Below, one piece after another: positions 1 through 8,344 of a stretch of 64,000 bases of DNA (position 1 is the stretch's first letter; the number at the start of each line of letters is the position of its first letter). The translations under genes and the position numbers were made by a program. Under the pieces are notes generated by a model, which did not search any database, was not told the DNA's origin, and worked only from the letters and a program-made list of their open reading frames with translations. Origin of the DNA: Shewanella saliphila (GTDB lineage Bacteria; Pseudomonadota; Gammaproteobacteria; Enterobacterales; Shewanellaceae); contig NZ_BMQV01000001.1 in assembly GCF_014648295.1 (NCBI RefSeq), forward strand, positions 1 through 64,000, given 5' to 3'.

Positions 1-46
1 CGAGAATGAGCTCTTGCCACTGCTGTTGATCACGAAAGGTCTTCAT
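1..46 (-). CDS. IS66-family accessory protein TnpA, N-terminal fragment (cut by window edge)
   Basis: Only the first 15 codons are visible, starting at ATG 44-46 and reading MKTFRDQQQWQELIL. The short Gln/Trp-rich start resembles the first ORF of IS66-type transposons, a small DNA-binding accessory protein. A GGGAG ribosome binding site lies at 52-57, correctly spaced. The frame is open to the window edge, so nothing can be said about whether the element is intact. Confidence 0.5.
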   Translation of the reverse strand, partial: MKTFRDQQQWQELIL

Positions 47-126
47 TATGTGTCTCCCAATAAAATAGGGGAACAACATAAATCAGCCGCTTGGTGAAAG
101 GTATGTGCCTTTTGCTAGACGCTTAC
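1..126 (-). mobile_element. End of an IS66-family insertion sequence (truncated by window edge)
   Basis: Read on the minus strand, the element begins at position 126 with GTAAGCGTCTAGCAAAAGGC, which resembles the GTAA-starting terminal inverted repeats of IS66-family elements. About 70 bases further in, a ribosome binding site (GGGAG) precedes a reading frame whose first residues resemble the IS66 accessory protein TnpA. The rest lies left of the window. IS66 elements usually make 8-bp target duplications, so positions 127-134 would be one copy. The family is inferred from the end sequence and the 15 visible residues only. Confidence 0.6.
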
Positions 127-449
127 AAATAAACCCTTAAATCATCTTGCTGAGATTGAATAATTGGTTGGCATTAGTGGTAAAAAATAAAAGCATGCAA
201 TGTAATCACGATTTTAAATGCTCAATTTGCCACTAAAATGCTTTAAACAAACGCTTGGTAGATAGTGAGAACTATAAAGGCAGTCTTACCAGCAATGAGA
301 AATATAGCCTATTGAACATATACCCGCGTATGCGCACAATGTATATTATGTTAAATAGGATGTTTGTGTTTATGAGTTAATAACCTGTGTGTGTTCTTTC
401 TCAAACCAAATGGTTTTTGTCTCACTTCGTGGATCTGGCCTTTTAATAT
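127..449. other. AT-rich non-coding stretch between the IS66 end and the first gene
   Basis: No convincing reading frame, tRNA or strong hairpin is visible. The first 8 bases are the expected IS66 target-site duplication. The stretch is downstream of the minus-strand gene that ends at 450, and any promoter for the IS66 genes lies inside the element. Confidence 0.4.
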
Positions 450-812
450 TTATAATCCTTGAACAAAAAATTTCGGGTTTAACGTCAGGTCTTCAGCTTG
501 GAATCTTTGATTCGCTATAACGGTACCTTCAAGCTCACTATCTGGTACAAACTTTAGTGAGATGATTTTATTGAATACCTTTTGAGTTAACATCCTTCCA
601 GTTATATATTGATTGCGTTTCCATCCTTGAGCAACACAAGCTGCTATATCAACTCGGCACTTCCAATAACCATAAATCCATTGTTCACAGAAATAGTAAC
701 GGTAAATATTTTCATCAGCCAACTCTCCTATCTTCTCACGCATTATAATAAGCGCATCATATTGATCAGTATTGAATTTTGTAGTGAGCCGATCTTCTGG
801 ATAATGCTTCAC
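450..812 (-). CDS. Hypothetical protein, 120 aa, unknown function
   Basis: I do not recognise this family. The protein is soluble-looking, rich in aromatic residues (a YRYYF stretch near residue 37, then WIYGYWK), with no signal peptide or membrane segment. The start is GTG at 810-812 directly after an in-frame TGA, with GGTGAG about 10 bases upstream. It lies on the same strand as and 105 bases after hxsC, so it could be the last gene of that operon. A 19-codon fragment nearly identical to its C-terminal part (KVFNKIISLxFVPD) occurs at 18711-18770 next to insertion-sequence debris. This suggests a gene family carried or scattered by mobile DNA. Confidence 0.55.
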   Translation of the reverse strand: MKHYPEDRLTTKFNTDQYDALIIMREKIGELADENIYRYYFCEQWIYGYWKCRVDIAACVAQGWKRNQYITGRMLTQKVFNKIISLKFVPDSELEGTVIANQRFQAEDLTLNPKFFVQGL

Positions 813-917
813 TCATAATTAACTCACCGCTCCCTATTTTATTTTATGAAAAATGTGGAGACTACCGTCCTGACACCGGGGGCTATGGTAGCTTTTATTA
901 TTCACATTAAGCTCAGA

Positions 918-2084
918 TTATAAGGCTTTTATTCCATTAGGAATCTTTCCATCTGATGTAGAAAAAAATCCTCCACAAACAGCCTTTTTACTACATATAT
1001 TGCATTCATTCTCATAGCTCGTTTTCCAATCTGAAATACTTTGTACTGAAAACCTCCACAAAGACTCAGGCAATAGGCATAGTTGATGATTAAAGATTTT
1101 CACTTTGACATGAGCTTTAGTAAGTTGCCATACAGCCTCTTCCAACTCTTTCATATAATTTTCTGGTTCAACCCAAAGTTCTTCAATATTACTTTTGGCA
1201 AAGCCTGTTGCTTCAAGTCCCATAAATGCGACTTGGTCTACAAACTGTAAATTTCTTGCAATAAATTTAGCTAAATTTACAAGGTCTCCAGAATTAGGTT
1301 TTTGTATAACGCACCTTAGCTCTACCTTTTGATTAAATTGTTTAAGATTTAAAATTCCTTCAACTGTTTTGTTAAAGGCTCCTTTATCTTGAACAATATA
1401 ATCATGTCTTTGCTCTATATGGCTATATAACGGTATACCAAACATTAAATCAGAATGTTTGGTTTTAGCTATTTCTGCTATAAAGCCTGTATCAACAAAA
1501 GACTTTCCATTTGACAATACATGTAAAGAAGTCCTTGGTAAGTATGAATATAATCGCTCTAAAAGCTCAACAAATTTTTGGCCTAAAATAGTAGGCTCCC
1601 CACCAGAAATTCCTATTTCAGGAGTATCTCTATGGAGAAGCGGGATTACATCAAGGTACTCTTCAACTAAGTGCAAATCATTTACTACTTTAGGTGGTTG
1701 CGAACACATTAAACAAAAGCTATTGCATTGCTCTGTAACCATAAAGTAGTTTGGAGAAACATTTCTTCTGTAAATTACTCTTAAGTTTAAATTACTAGTA
1801 AACCTAATTACATCATCTGTGGCTAAATAGTCAAAATCATCTGCTAAGACGAAAGAGTTAACCCCTTCAACTAAAACAGGTTTCGATGATTCAAAATACA
1901 AATAAGAGCCAAAACCTTCAGGAAATTCACCTTTAATAGGACTTTTAATTAAAAGCGCATAATTAGCTCTTAGAGACTCAGGAAAGCTATTGTTTTCCGT
2001 AATGCGATAAAAAGTAGTGTCCTTTATATTTGTCACTGATATTAGTCGTGAATTATAGTTAGTTAGTTTTATGGTATGAGCCAT
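918..2084 (-). CDS. hxsC: His-Xaa-Ser system radical SAM maturase HxsC
   Basis: Radical SAM enzyme of 388 aa, one of two in the His-Xaa-Ser system. The iron-sulfur signature is visible as C120-x3-C124-x2-C127, followed by a GGEPT motif near residue 160 typical of the SAM-binding strand. A C-terminal cysteine cluster (C361, C364, C370) could bind an auxiliary cluster. It is expected to modify the HxS repeats of HxsA together with HxsB; the chemistry is not known to me. The start at 2084 follows GAGGTATTAAA, which overlaps the end of hxsB (stop at 2086), so translation is probably coupled. It is the last maturation gene of the hxsADBC operon. Confidence 0.9.
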   Translation of the reverse strand: MAHTIKLTNYNSRLISVTNIKDTTFYRITENNSFPESLRANYALLIKSPIKGEFPEGFGSYLYFESSKPVLVEGVNSFVLADDFDYLATDDVIRFTSNLNLRVIYRRNVSPNYFMVTEQCNSFCLMCSQPPKVVNDLHLVEEYLDVIPLLHRDTPEIGISGGEPTILGQKFVELLERLYSYLPRTSLHVLSNGKSFVDTGFIAEIAKTKHSDLMFGIPLYSHIEQRHDYIVQDKGAFNKTVEGILNLKQFNQKVELRCVIQKPNSGDLVNLAKFIARNLQFVDQVAFMGLEATGFAKSNIEELWVEPENYMKELEEAVWQLTKAHVKVKIFNHQLCLLPESLWRFSVQSISDWKTSYENECNICSKKAVCGGFFSTSDGKIPNGIKAL

Positions 2085-2085
2085 T

Positions 2086-3558
2086 TTAATACCTCGCCCA
2101 AGACTTCAATATTCTTTTAGTGTGAAGGTCGCTATCTTCAAGTAATGTTATGAGGAGCTTAAAAATCCCTATGTTTTTCTTGCAAAATCCAGACAACTGC
2201 TTATTTCCGACAACATCATTTTGGGTCGCTAGATGATACACAGGATCTGAACCACAATACGGAAGAAATGCGCAATCTGTACATTGCGGACTACTGATTG
2301 CAAAAGACTTTTCAATAGAATCCAGCATAAATTCATTACCTATAATCTCTTCATAGGTATTTTCATTTACATTGCCTAACCTGAATTCAGTATGTCCTAT
2401 CTCAGCTTGCATTCTTGCTTCGTCTGAAGCATATACATCACCATCATAATTATAAATAATGCCGCTTATCATAGCTCCAGCAGGCGACTGTAAGTCTACG
2501 TAACCTAAGTCTCTAGCCGTTAAAATTTTAGTTAGAATGAGTGAGCTATATTGCTCTATCAGAGGGTAACCTTGCTTGTTCACCTCGATGATATAAGACA
2601 GTGATTCCTTGAAAAAATCTAACCACTTCTCTGTATCATAACGATTAATATGTCCTTTAGTAACAGCAAAACCGTAAGGACTAAGAGGCCTTAAAAAAAT
2701 AGCATGTAAGCCATTTTTTATATATTCATCAATTATTTCTTTAGAAAAGTCTAAAGACCTTCCTGATGTTGTCATCAAGGCTGAAATATGGTCTATCCCA
2801 ATATGGCTTTTGACCTTATCAATTGCTGCAACGGTTAGTTGATGTCCGTTATTACCTGGCCTAGGCCTATTTCTATTATGTAATTTAAAAGGTCCATCTA
2901 ACGATGTACTAATATAAATCCGATATAATTTACAGAACTCAAGTATTTCATCATTCAAAGGCGACAAGTTGGTCGCAATAACATATTGCATGTTTCGACC
3001 TTCTGTCTCTGCTCTAATTTCAGCATTTAAAACAATATGCTTTATAACATCAAAATTTAAAAGAGATTCCCCACCTTGAAACTCAATCTTCAAAGCTTTA
3101 GCTGGACTTTTAAAGATTAAATTAAGAACCTTATCCGCAGTCTCAACAGTCATGTCAAATTGTGAATTGTCTGACGACAGATTTTGCCTTGAAACTTGGC
3201 AATAATGGCAAGTGTAATCACAACGAAGAGTCGTAACAACCATATGCAAAGCAGTAAAATTCTTTAATCTGGCGATTTTTGTTCGGTACTTTAGTCCAGA
3301 TAATTTTAAAGGAAGTTGAGAAACACCATCATAAATGATGTGTTTTGAATAAAGCTCTGCTAAAAGACTGTCATCAAGTGGTTTACTTCTAGTTATGAGT
3401 GAGTTTAAGCTGTCTTGGCTAACAACAATATGTTCACCTACCATATTAGTGATAACCACTCGTTCATTATCCAATTCTGTAAACCGAATAGGTAATAATT
3501 TATATTCAGAATTAACAGGGAAATTGTCAGAGCTTTTAAAACGCTTCATTAATGCCAT
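2086..3558 (-). CDS. hxsB: His-Xaa-Ser system radical SAM maturase HxsB
   Basis: Radical SAM enzyme of 490 aa with a C113-x3-C117-x2-C120 cluster motif and a QGGESLL SAM-binding motif near residue 161. It has a SPASM-like C-terminal region (C426, C429, C435, C459) that probably holds auxiliary Fe-S clusters, as in anSME-type peptide maturases. The roughly 100-residue N-terminal extension before the radical SAM core may be a peptide-recognition region. It is the probable central maturase acting on the HxS-repeat peptide encoded by hxsA. The ATG is one base beyond the hxsD stop and is preceded by GGTGAAATAAT, so it is co-transcribed and probably translationally coupled with hxsD. Confidence 0.9.
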   Translation of the reverse strand: MALMKRFKSSDNFPVNSEYKLLPIRFTELDNERVVITNMVGEHIVVSQDSLNSLITRSKPLDDSLLAELYSKHIIYDGVSQLPLKLSGLKYRTKIARLKNFTALHMVVTTLRCDYTCHYCQVSRQNLSSDNSQFDMTVETADKVLNLIFKSPAKALKIEFQGGESLLNFDVIKHIVLNAEIRAETEGRNMQYVIATNLSPLNDEILEFCKLYRIYISTSLDGPFKLHNRNRPRPGNNGHQLTVAAIDKVKSHIGIDHISALMTTSGRSLDFSKEIIDEYIKNGLHAIFLRPLSPYGFAVTKGHINRYDTEKWLDFFKESLSYIIEVNKQGYPLIEQYSSLILTKILTARDLGYVDLQSPAGAMISGIIYNYDGDVYASDEARMQAEIGHTEFRLGNVNENTYEEIIGNEFMLDSIEKSFAISSPQCTDCAFLPYCGSDPVYHLATQNDVVGNKQLSGFCKKNIGIFKLLITLLEDSDLHTKRILKSWARY

Positions 3559-3559
3559 A

Positions 3560-3880
3560 TTATTTCACCAATGCAGTGTTAGAAAAGGCATAAGCTAGAA
3601 TCAAGTTTCTTTCTGTTTCAGTCTGGTCAGCTATTTTCTGTCTTAACGACTCACTAAGCAATTGGTTTTTAAGTAAATGATAGATATCATTCGCTGTCAG
3701 ATCTGAGTTAGGTAAACATTCGATTTCGATTTTAATTTCAGTGTCCTTTTCCAAAAAATTAAAACTAGCAAATCCAGTAAACCTATATGATGCACTCTCT
3801 ACATTCTGCATTGTATAAGTAGTGTTAGATACAACAAGTAAGGCTTTATTATTCAAATCAATAGAAGGTATTTCGATCAT
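3560..3880 (-). CDS. hxsD: His-Xaa-Ser system protein HxsD
   Basis: Small protein (106 aa from the chosen start), the non-radical-SAM accessory of the His-Xaa-Ser system. It has no signal peptide or cysteine cluster. It has the size and position of the HxsD family and may help present the substrate to the maturases, which is inference. ATG at 3878-3880 is preferred over an upstream GTG at 3898 because AAAGGA sits 6 bases before it and the upstream option falls inside the terminator hairpin region. It lies between the hxsA-hxsD terminator and hxsB. Confidence 0.85.
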   Translation of the reverse strand: MIEIPSIDLNNKALLVVSNTTYTMQNVESASYRFTGFASFNFLEKDTEIKIEIECLPNSDLTANDIYHLLKNQLLSESLRQKIADQTETERNLILAYAFSNTALVK

Positions 3881-3898
3881 AGTTTTTCCTTTAAACAC

Positions 3899-3926
3899 AA
3901 AAAAGGACTCTTACAGAATCCTTTTT
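3899..3926 (-). terminator. Intrinsic terminator/attenuator between hxsA and hxsD
   Basis: On the minus strand this reads as a stem of AAAAAGGATTC, a 5-base loop and GAGTCCTTTTTT. The arms pair over 11 bases with one G-T pair and end in a six-T run. It begins 22 bases after the hxsA stop and ends 18 bases before the hxsD start. It should stop most transcripts after the repeat-peptide gene and let a fraction read into the maturase genes, giving excess substrate over enzyme. Confidence 0.8.
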
Positions 3927-3947
3927 CAATCTTTACTTAAGTTCTAA

Positions 3948-4253
3948 TCAATATGCTGAAGAACTGTGTGAACTATGCGAGCTATGTGAACTATGTGAAC
4001 TATGTGAACTATGTGAACTATGCGAGCTGTGTGAACTATGCGACGCATGAGATGCATGAAGGTCATCAGCCCCTGCAGTTAAAGATGGTTCAATCAGGAA
4101 CTCTAATTCTGTAGCTTTTACTGAACTGTCTATTGAGCCTTTAATAGAACTCTCAGAGTGGGCAGCCTGTGGAGAAGTTATGATTGAGGCATTAGCTGTA
4201 GCTAATGTTGCTAATAATACTGATGTGCCTAACAAAAATTTTTTCTTACTCAC
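3948..4253 (-). CDS. hxsA: His-Xaa-Ser repeat protein HxsA (modified peptide precursor)
   Basis: A 101-residue precursor. Residues 1-22 form a Sec-type signal peptide (KKK, hydrophobic core, ANA-S cleavage), so the product is probably exported. A middle region of about 40 residues precedes a C-terminal array of eleven His-x-Ser triplets (two HAS, then nine HSS) and the tail SAY. This is the defining substrate of the Hxs radical SAM system. The start is GTG at 4251-4253 with GAGG seven bases upstream. It is first in the operon and followed by an intrinsic terminator. The function of the mature product is not established to my knowledge; a surface or metal-binding role is only a guess from the histidines. 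Confidence 0.92.
   Translation of the reverse strand: MSKKKFLLGTSVLLATLATANASIITSPQAAHSESSIKGSIDSSVKATELEFLIEPSLTAGADDLHASHASHSSHSSHSSHSSHSSHSSHSSHSSHSSSAY
3960..4058 (-). repeat. Eleven 9-bp repeats encoding His-Xaa-Ser triplets
   Basis: Eleven in-frame 9-base units, most of them identical (CATAGTTCA on the coding strand), encode the HxS array of HxsA. The near-identical central copies suggest recent slippage expansion, so repeat number may vary between strains. Confidence 0.9.
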
Positions 4254-4695
4254 TTTACACCTCTACCTGTCAATGCCATAAATAATAAAATATAATTTAC
4301 AATACCATGATTGCTATATTTAAAACTATATAATGCATATTGATATCAAAGAATTTGCTTAAAAACAAGATTTAATTTAAGAAATAAAAACATACAAATC
4401 TGTATTAGATTTTGCCTATATTAGGCCAGTCTCGTGTACACAAACTTTTTACGCTGTCCTTGCACTGAATAAATATATTCCAGGCTTTACAACACTGCTC
4501 ATCTATATCGTTATAGCCTTCAAAACACCTATTTTCCAAACAGTACTGTCTTAATCATTCCCATACCTGCTCTGTTGGGTTTGCTCTGGAGAATAAGGTG
4601 TAAATTTGAGCACTGATAAATTATTAAAGTCTTTGGCTACCTCATCCGTATCGAATCTTTGCAATCGCCAAAGCCTGAATATATGAACTAGACAA
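4254..4695. other. Intergenic region upstream of hxsA and downstream of the PcfJ-like gene
   Basis: Very AT-rich, with no supported reading frame. It must contain the promoter of the hxs operon on the minus strand, but no clear -35/-10 pair could be chosen; a TATAGT lies about 90 bases before hxsA. No clear terminator was seen after the PcfJ-like gene. Confidence 0.4.
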
Positions 4696-5853
4696 CTAAG
4701 CTTTTAACTCCACCTGATGATCATAACCTTGCTTATAGATTTTCTTCACTCTCTCAAACCATGCATAGACTAACTCTTGGGTTTCATTGGTTGCGATTGC
4801 ATTGCGTATTCCCTTGATTTGGTCCAATTCAAGCATGCCAATGCGTTTATTGACTTTCACTCCAATGGTTACTCTTTGTGGGTGCTCCATTTTAAACGCA
4901 TAATAGTGTCCTGCGACTATCCGATTATGATAAACAGCAATACAATGCTTTTGAGTCATACCTTCATTAATCAGCGCATCATAATTATCTATTGCGACAA
5001 AGTTAGGCTCACTCGCGATCAATTGTGGATATGGTGCATCAGCATCAACTGGCCTGTGTTCCAATCTTTCAATATCATTACGTTGATCAATCCATTGTTG
5101 ATGCAATCTTTCAAGCTCATCAAATGACGAAAGCTGGCCAATTCTGTTAGCAGGCTCATTAACACCGAGCGCTAAACCCAGTGCTATGGTGTCAGCCAAA
5201 CAAGCTCGTAACGGCCCTCTTTTGATACTTTTATCATTTGCTATCGCATGGCCTAATTTTGTGCAGGTTAAAAATGGGTATCGGTTATCCAGGCTTATGG
5301 TCAAATAGTTTATTACCTGATGATGTTTAAAAACTTTATAGCGACACATTCTCTTATCTAACAGTTTTTTCAAAAACTTTAACTCTATATCTCTATCAAA
5401 CTTGAGTGTTAGCTTGTCGATAAATTTAAGTGTCGCTTTCGAATTGTCGTATCCGAGTTCACTGAGAATGTCACGTTGTCCTAGTTGGCTTAATGCTAAT
5501 GCCTTTTCATTATCAATTGGGTACTGCTCACAAATAAGCACTAATAATAATGGGCGCATTAATAGCAATTGAGTGGCTTGCTCACTATTGGCAGCAAGCC
5601 ATAAAAGCTGATACTGATGCTCAGGAAAAGCATTCGTGATTGAAATATATTGCTCAGGAATTTGCGCCAACCATTCATCACCTAATGCAAACTGAGTGAT
5701 AAAGTTAAGCCCTAACCCTAGCCCACCTTCTAATAATTCTTTAGGTTTCGTGTCGAAGACTCTATAAGCACATAGCTTTTGATGCCAGCTATGCAGCTCT
5801 ATATCATAGTCAAAACCCAGGTGAGTGGTTTGTATCGTCAGTTGAAAATCCAT
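4696..5853 (-). CDS. PcfJ-like domain protein
   Basis: Protein of 385 aa. The C-terminal third (about residues 270-365) carries the PcfJ-like signature: a hydrophobic strand followed by GMTQKHCIAVYHNRIVAGHYYAF and then a basic beta segment. PcfJ was first named in an enterococcal conjugative plasmid, and chromosomal PcfJ-like proteins are common; no biochemical role is established. The N-terminal two thirds is predicted helical without recognisable motifs. No signal peptide is present. The gene is monocistronic, with no strong ribosome binding site before the ATG at 5853. It lies between the hxs operon and the divergent transport operon and shows no obvious functional link to either. Confidence 0.65.
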   Translation of the reverse strand: MDFQLTIQTTHLGFDYDIELHSWHQKLCAYRVFDTKPKELLEGGLGLGLNFITQFALGDEWLAQIPEQYISITNAFPEHQYQLLWLAANSEQATQLLLMRPLLLVLICEQYPIDNEKALALSQLGQRDILSELGYDNSKATLKFIDKLTLKFDRDIELKFLKKLLDKRMCRYKVFKHHQVINYLTISLDNRYPFLTCTKLGHAIANDKSIKRGPLRACLADTIALGLALGVNEPANRIGQLSSFDELERLHQQWIDQRNDIERLEHRPVDADAPYPQLIASEPNFVAIDNYDALINEGMTQKHCIAVYHNRIVAGHYYAFKMEHPQRVTIGVKVNKRIGMLELDQIKGIRNAIATNETQELVYAWFERVKKIYKQGYDHQVELKA

Positions 5854-6298
5854 ATTTCTGCTTAATGTAGTTGTGGCCTAAGGCCTTATATATAGTAAAA
5901 ACATCAAAACACCTAACTAGCCTGGTGATAACTCCTATATAACTTTAACTTAGTTTATTAAATAATAAATATTTTCTAACTCAAAAATGAATCGTCCCAT
6001 CACATTAAGCCGATGTCGAGTTTCTTTTTCTACTCAATTAATAGCTTCATTAATTTTGACGGACAAATTGTCCCCTCATTGTTAAATCGTTTCCCTTTAG
6101 ATGTAATTTTGCTGCACTTGTCGTAATTTCAATTTGTTTTAGTTGAGTTCAATCAACGCTGTCGTAACAATGTCTACATTTATGTCCAACTAGATTTCAA
6201 CGTTGACAAAAAAGACATAGATTACCTAAGTACTTCTAAATGAATAACAAAATCATAACAAGTTAGGTAGTCATTAAAGTAAATGGATGGAGATTAAA
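5854..6298. other. Divergent intergenic region before the transport operon
   Basis: It should hold promoters for the PcfJ-like gene (minus) and for the 12-gene transport operon (plus). A TTGACA at 6203-6208 could be a -35 box, but no good -10 follows at 16-18 bases. No Fur-box-like 19-mer and no cobalamin-riboswitch-like sequence was recognised, so the inducer of the operon stays open. Confidence 0.4.
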
Positions 6299-8335
6299 AT
6301 GACGATGACTAAAAAAACCAACATTGCTATTGCTGTTTGCAGCTTATTGGCGTGCCAATCTGCAATCGCCAATGATGAAAGTGATGTATTTTCCTTAGGT
6401 GAAATTGTTGTATCAGGACAGACTGGTGTTAAAGATATTGCTATTCATAACACTATGACAGAAGACCAAATTGAATTAGTTGGCGCAAAAACGGCTGCAG
6501 ATGCATTAGATTATATTCCTGGCGTGCATACAGCTCAGTCTAGCAAAGGTGAAAAATTCATAACCATTCAAGGATTTGAACAAGATAAAATCTTAATCCT
6601 TCTTGATGGTGTACCTTATTATGAAACCAATTACGGTCAGTTAGATTTAAACCAAATTCCAGCAAGCATTATCGCCAAAATTGAAGTGACCAAAGGTGCG
6701 TCATCGGTACTGTATGGCCCAAATGGAATGGGTGGCGTGGTGAATATTATTACCAAAAAAGGCCAAGATGGCATTAGTGGCGACCTTGAAGCGTCGCTGG
6801 GTCAAAATGGGCAAAATAATGAATCCGCCTCAATCAGTCTCGGTAAAAATGGATTTAGTTTATTTGCAACCGTAAATCACCGTGGTCGAGACTCCATGAG
6901 AATGTCTAATGACTATGAACCTGTACTTTCAGATGTAAAAGACAAGTATGGTGATTTACCCTCTGAAATGGTTATTGAAGATGGCGACAAGCGTGAAAAT
7001 TCATCTTATGACTCCACTAATATCTGGGTACGTGGCGGATATGCTAACGAAAATAGCGAAATTTTTGCCAGTGTGTTCAATCTAGATACCGAACGCGACT
7101 TACCTTACAACACCCGTTATAACAAAGTTTTCAGCGATTTCAGTGGTTTTGCAAAAATTTCAGAATATAAAGATACAGGGATAGATTTAAGTGGTCAGCA
7201 CCGTATTAATGATTCACTCACTCTTCGCGCATTAGCTTATTATCATATCCATGATGACAGCTATGATTCTTATGATACTCCAGAGCAATACGTAAAATTG
7301 GCGGTAAGTAGTTATAGTGATTATACCGGTGGTGGAGCTGTTTTTGCCGATATGAACTTTACCGATTGGAATCGTTTAAGCGTATCCGTTAACTATAAAA
7401 ATGATGTCCATAAGAAAAAAAATGTCGCTTATGTTGACCCTGACGAATCACACGGTTATGAACGCTCTCAATTAGATACTATTAGTTTTGCGGCCGAAGA
7501 TACCATGACATTTGGGGCGCTCAATGTTGTTGCAGGGATTGCATGGCATAAACAGACTGTTGGTGAAGACCGCGGTATCGATGCAGACACAGATAATGAT
7601 GATTCAGATACATTTGATCCTAGCTTAGGTATGAGTTACACCTTTGATAACGCAGGGCTTGTTTATGGTTCAATCGCACAAAAAACTCGTTTCGCTACTT
7701 TTTCGGAAATGTATGATGATACCGGTGCTCGTCACGATCTTAAACCAGAACGCAATACCAGTTATACATTAGGTTGGAAAAATGATCTTGCTTATACTTG
7801 GTTAAACAACATCGATATTGGTCTATTTTATCATGATATTAGCGATAAAATTGTAGAAGTATACTTAACAGATCCAACCGATCCAGACTACAAGCTTGAA
7901 GTTAATCAAAATGTGGGCACATCTAAATTCTACGGTATTGAATTCAGCACGTTAAGCCAGTTATCAGAAAATATCAGCTTATCATTTGATTACAGTTACA
8001 CCCATGCTCGTAATGAAAGTGAAGATCGTGAATCTGATTACTTCCGCGATATCCCTAAAGATTCATTTACCGCAATGTTAAATTGGCATCAACCCACGTT
8101 AGACATTAATAGTAATTTACGTGTTCGTTACCGTACGGATATTTTAATTGATGTTGATTCAGACGAATGGGAAAGCGATACATTAACCATCGATATGGGC
8201 TTTAAGAAAGCATTTACACCGCAATTTTCTGCATATGTAAACCTCAATAACGTTTTAGACGAGTCGCACTACGAAGGATATGGCCAACCAAATGAAGGCC
8301 GTTCTTATGAAGTCGGCGTTAAATATCGTTTTTAA
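6299..8335 (+). CDS. TonB-dependent outer-membrane receptor
   Basis: Receptor of 679 aa. Residues 1-25 form a signal peptide ending in AIAN. A plug domain follows (about 30-160), with the typical segments IQGFEQDKILILLDGVPYY and SSVLYGPNGMGGVVNIITKK. A 22-strand barrel then ends in the outer-membrane signature VGVKYRF with a terminal Phe. ATG 6299 is chosen over ATG 6287 because GGAG at 6289-6292 lies six bases before it. It is the first gene of the operon and passes its ligand to the ABC importer encoded next, powered by the ExbB/ExbD/TonB complex encoded downstream. The ligand is likely an iron or metal chelate, heme or corrinoid; the sequence does not decide. Confidence 0.9.
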   Translation: MTMTKKTNIAIAVCSLLACQSAIANDESDVFSLGEIVVSGQTGVKDIAIHNTMTEDQIELVGAKTAADALDYIPGVHTAQSSKGEKFITIQGFEQDKILILLDGVPYYETNYGQLDLNQIPASIIAKIEVTKGASSVLYGPNGMGGVVNIITKKGQDGISGDLEASLGQNGQNNESASISLGKNGFSLFATVNHRGRDSMRMSNDYEPVLSDVKDKYGDLPSEMVIEDGDKRENSSYDSTNIWVRGGYANENSEIFASVFNLDTERDLPYNTRYNKVFSDFSGFAKISEYKDTGIDLSGQHRINDSLTLRALAYYHIHDDSYDSYDTPEQYVKLAVSSYSDYTGGGAVFADMNFTDWNRLSVSVNYKNDVHKKKNVAYVDPDESHGYERSQLDTISFAAEDTMTFGALNVVAGIAWHKQTVGEDRGIDADTDNDDSDTFDPSLGMSYTFDNAGLVYGSIAQKTRFATFSEMYDDTGARHDLKPERNTSYTLGWKNDLAYTWLNNIDIGLFYHDISDKIVEVYLTDPTDPDYKLEVNQNVGTSKFYGIEFSTLSQLSENISLSFDYSYTHARNESEDRESDYFRDIPKDSFTAMLNWHQPTLDINSNLRVRYRTDILIDVDSDEWESDTLTIDMGFKKAFTPQFSAYVNLNNVLDESHYEGYGQPNEGRSYEVGVKYRF

Positions 8336-8344
8336 GGATAATGA

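Noticed and set aside
843..900. Imperfect CTACCGT/ATGGTAG hairpin after hxsC
   Set aside because: Seven-base stem with a mismatch and a long loop; may be chance.
3960..4058. Short-period repeats resembling a CRISPR or satellite array
   Set aside because: The 9-base units are in frame and encode the His-Xaa-Ser triplets of HxsA; there are no spacers.
5854..6298. Cobalamin riboswitch or Fur box before the import operon
   Set aside because: No B12-box-like sequence and no 19-base Fur-type palindrome could be recognised.
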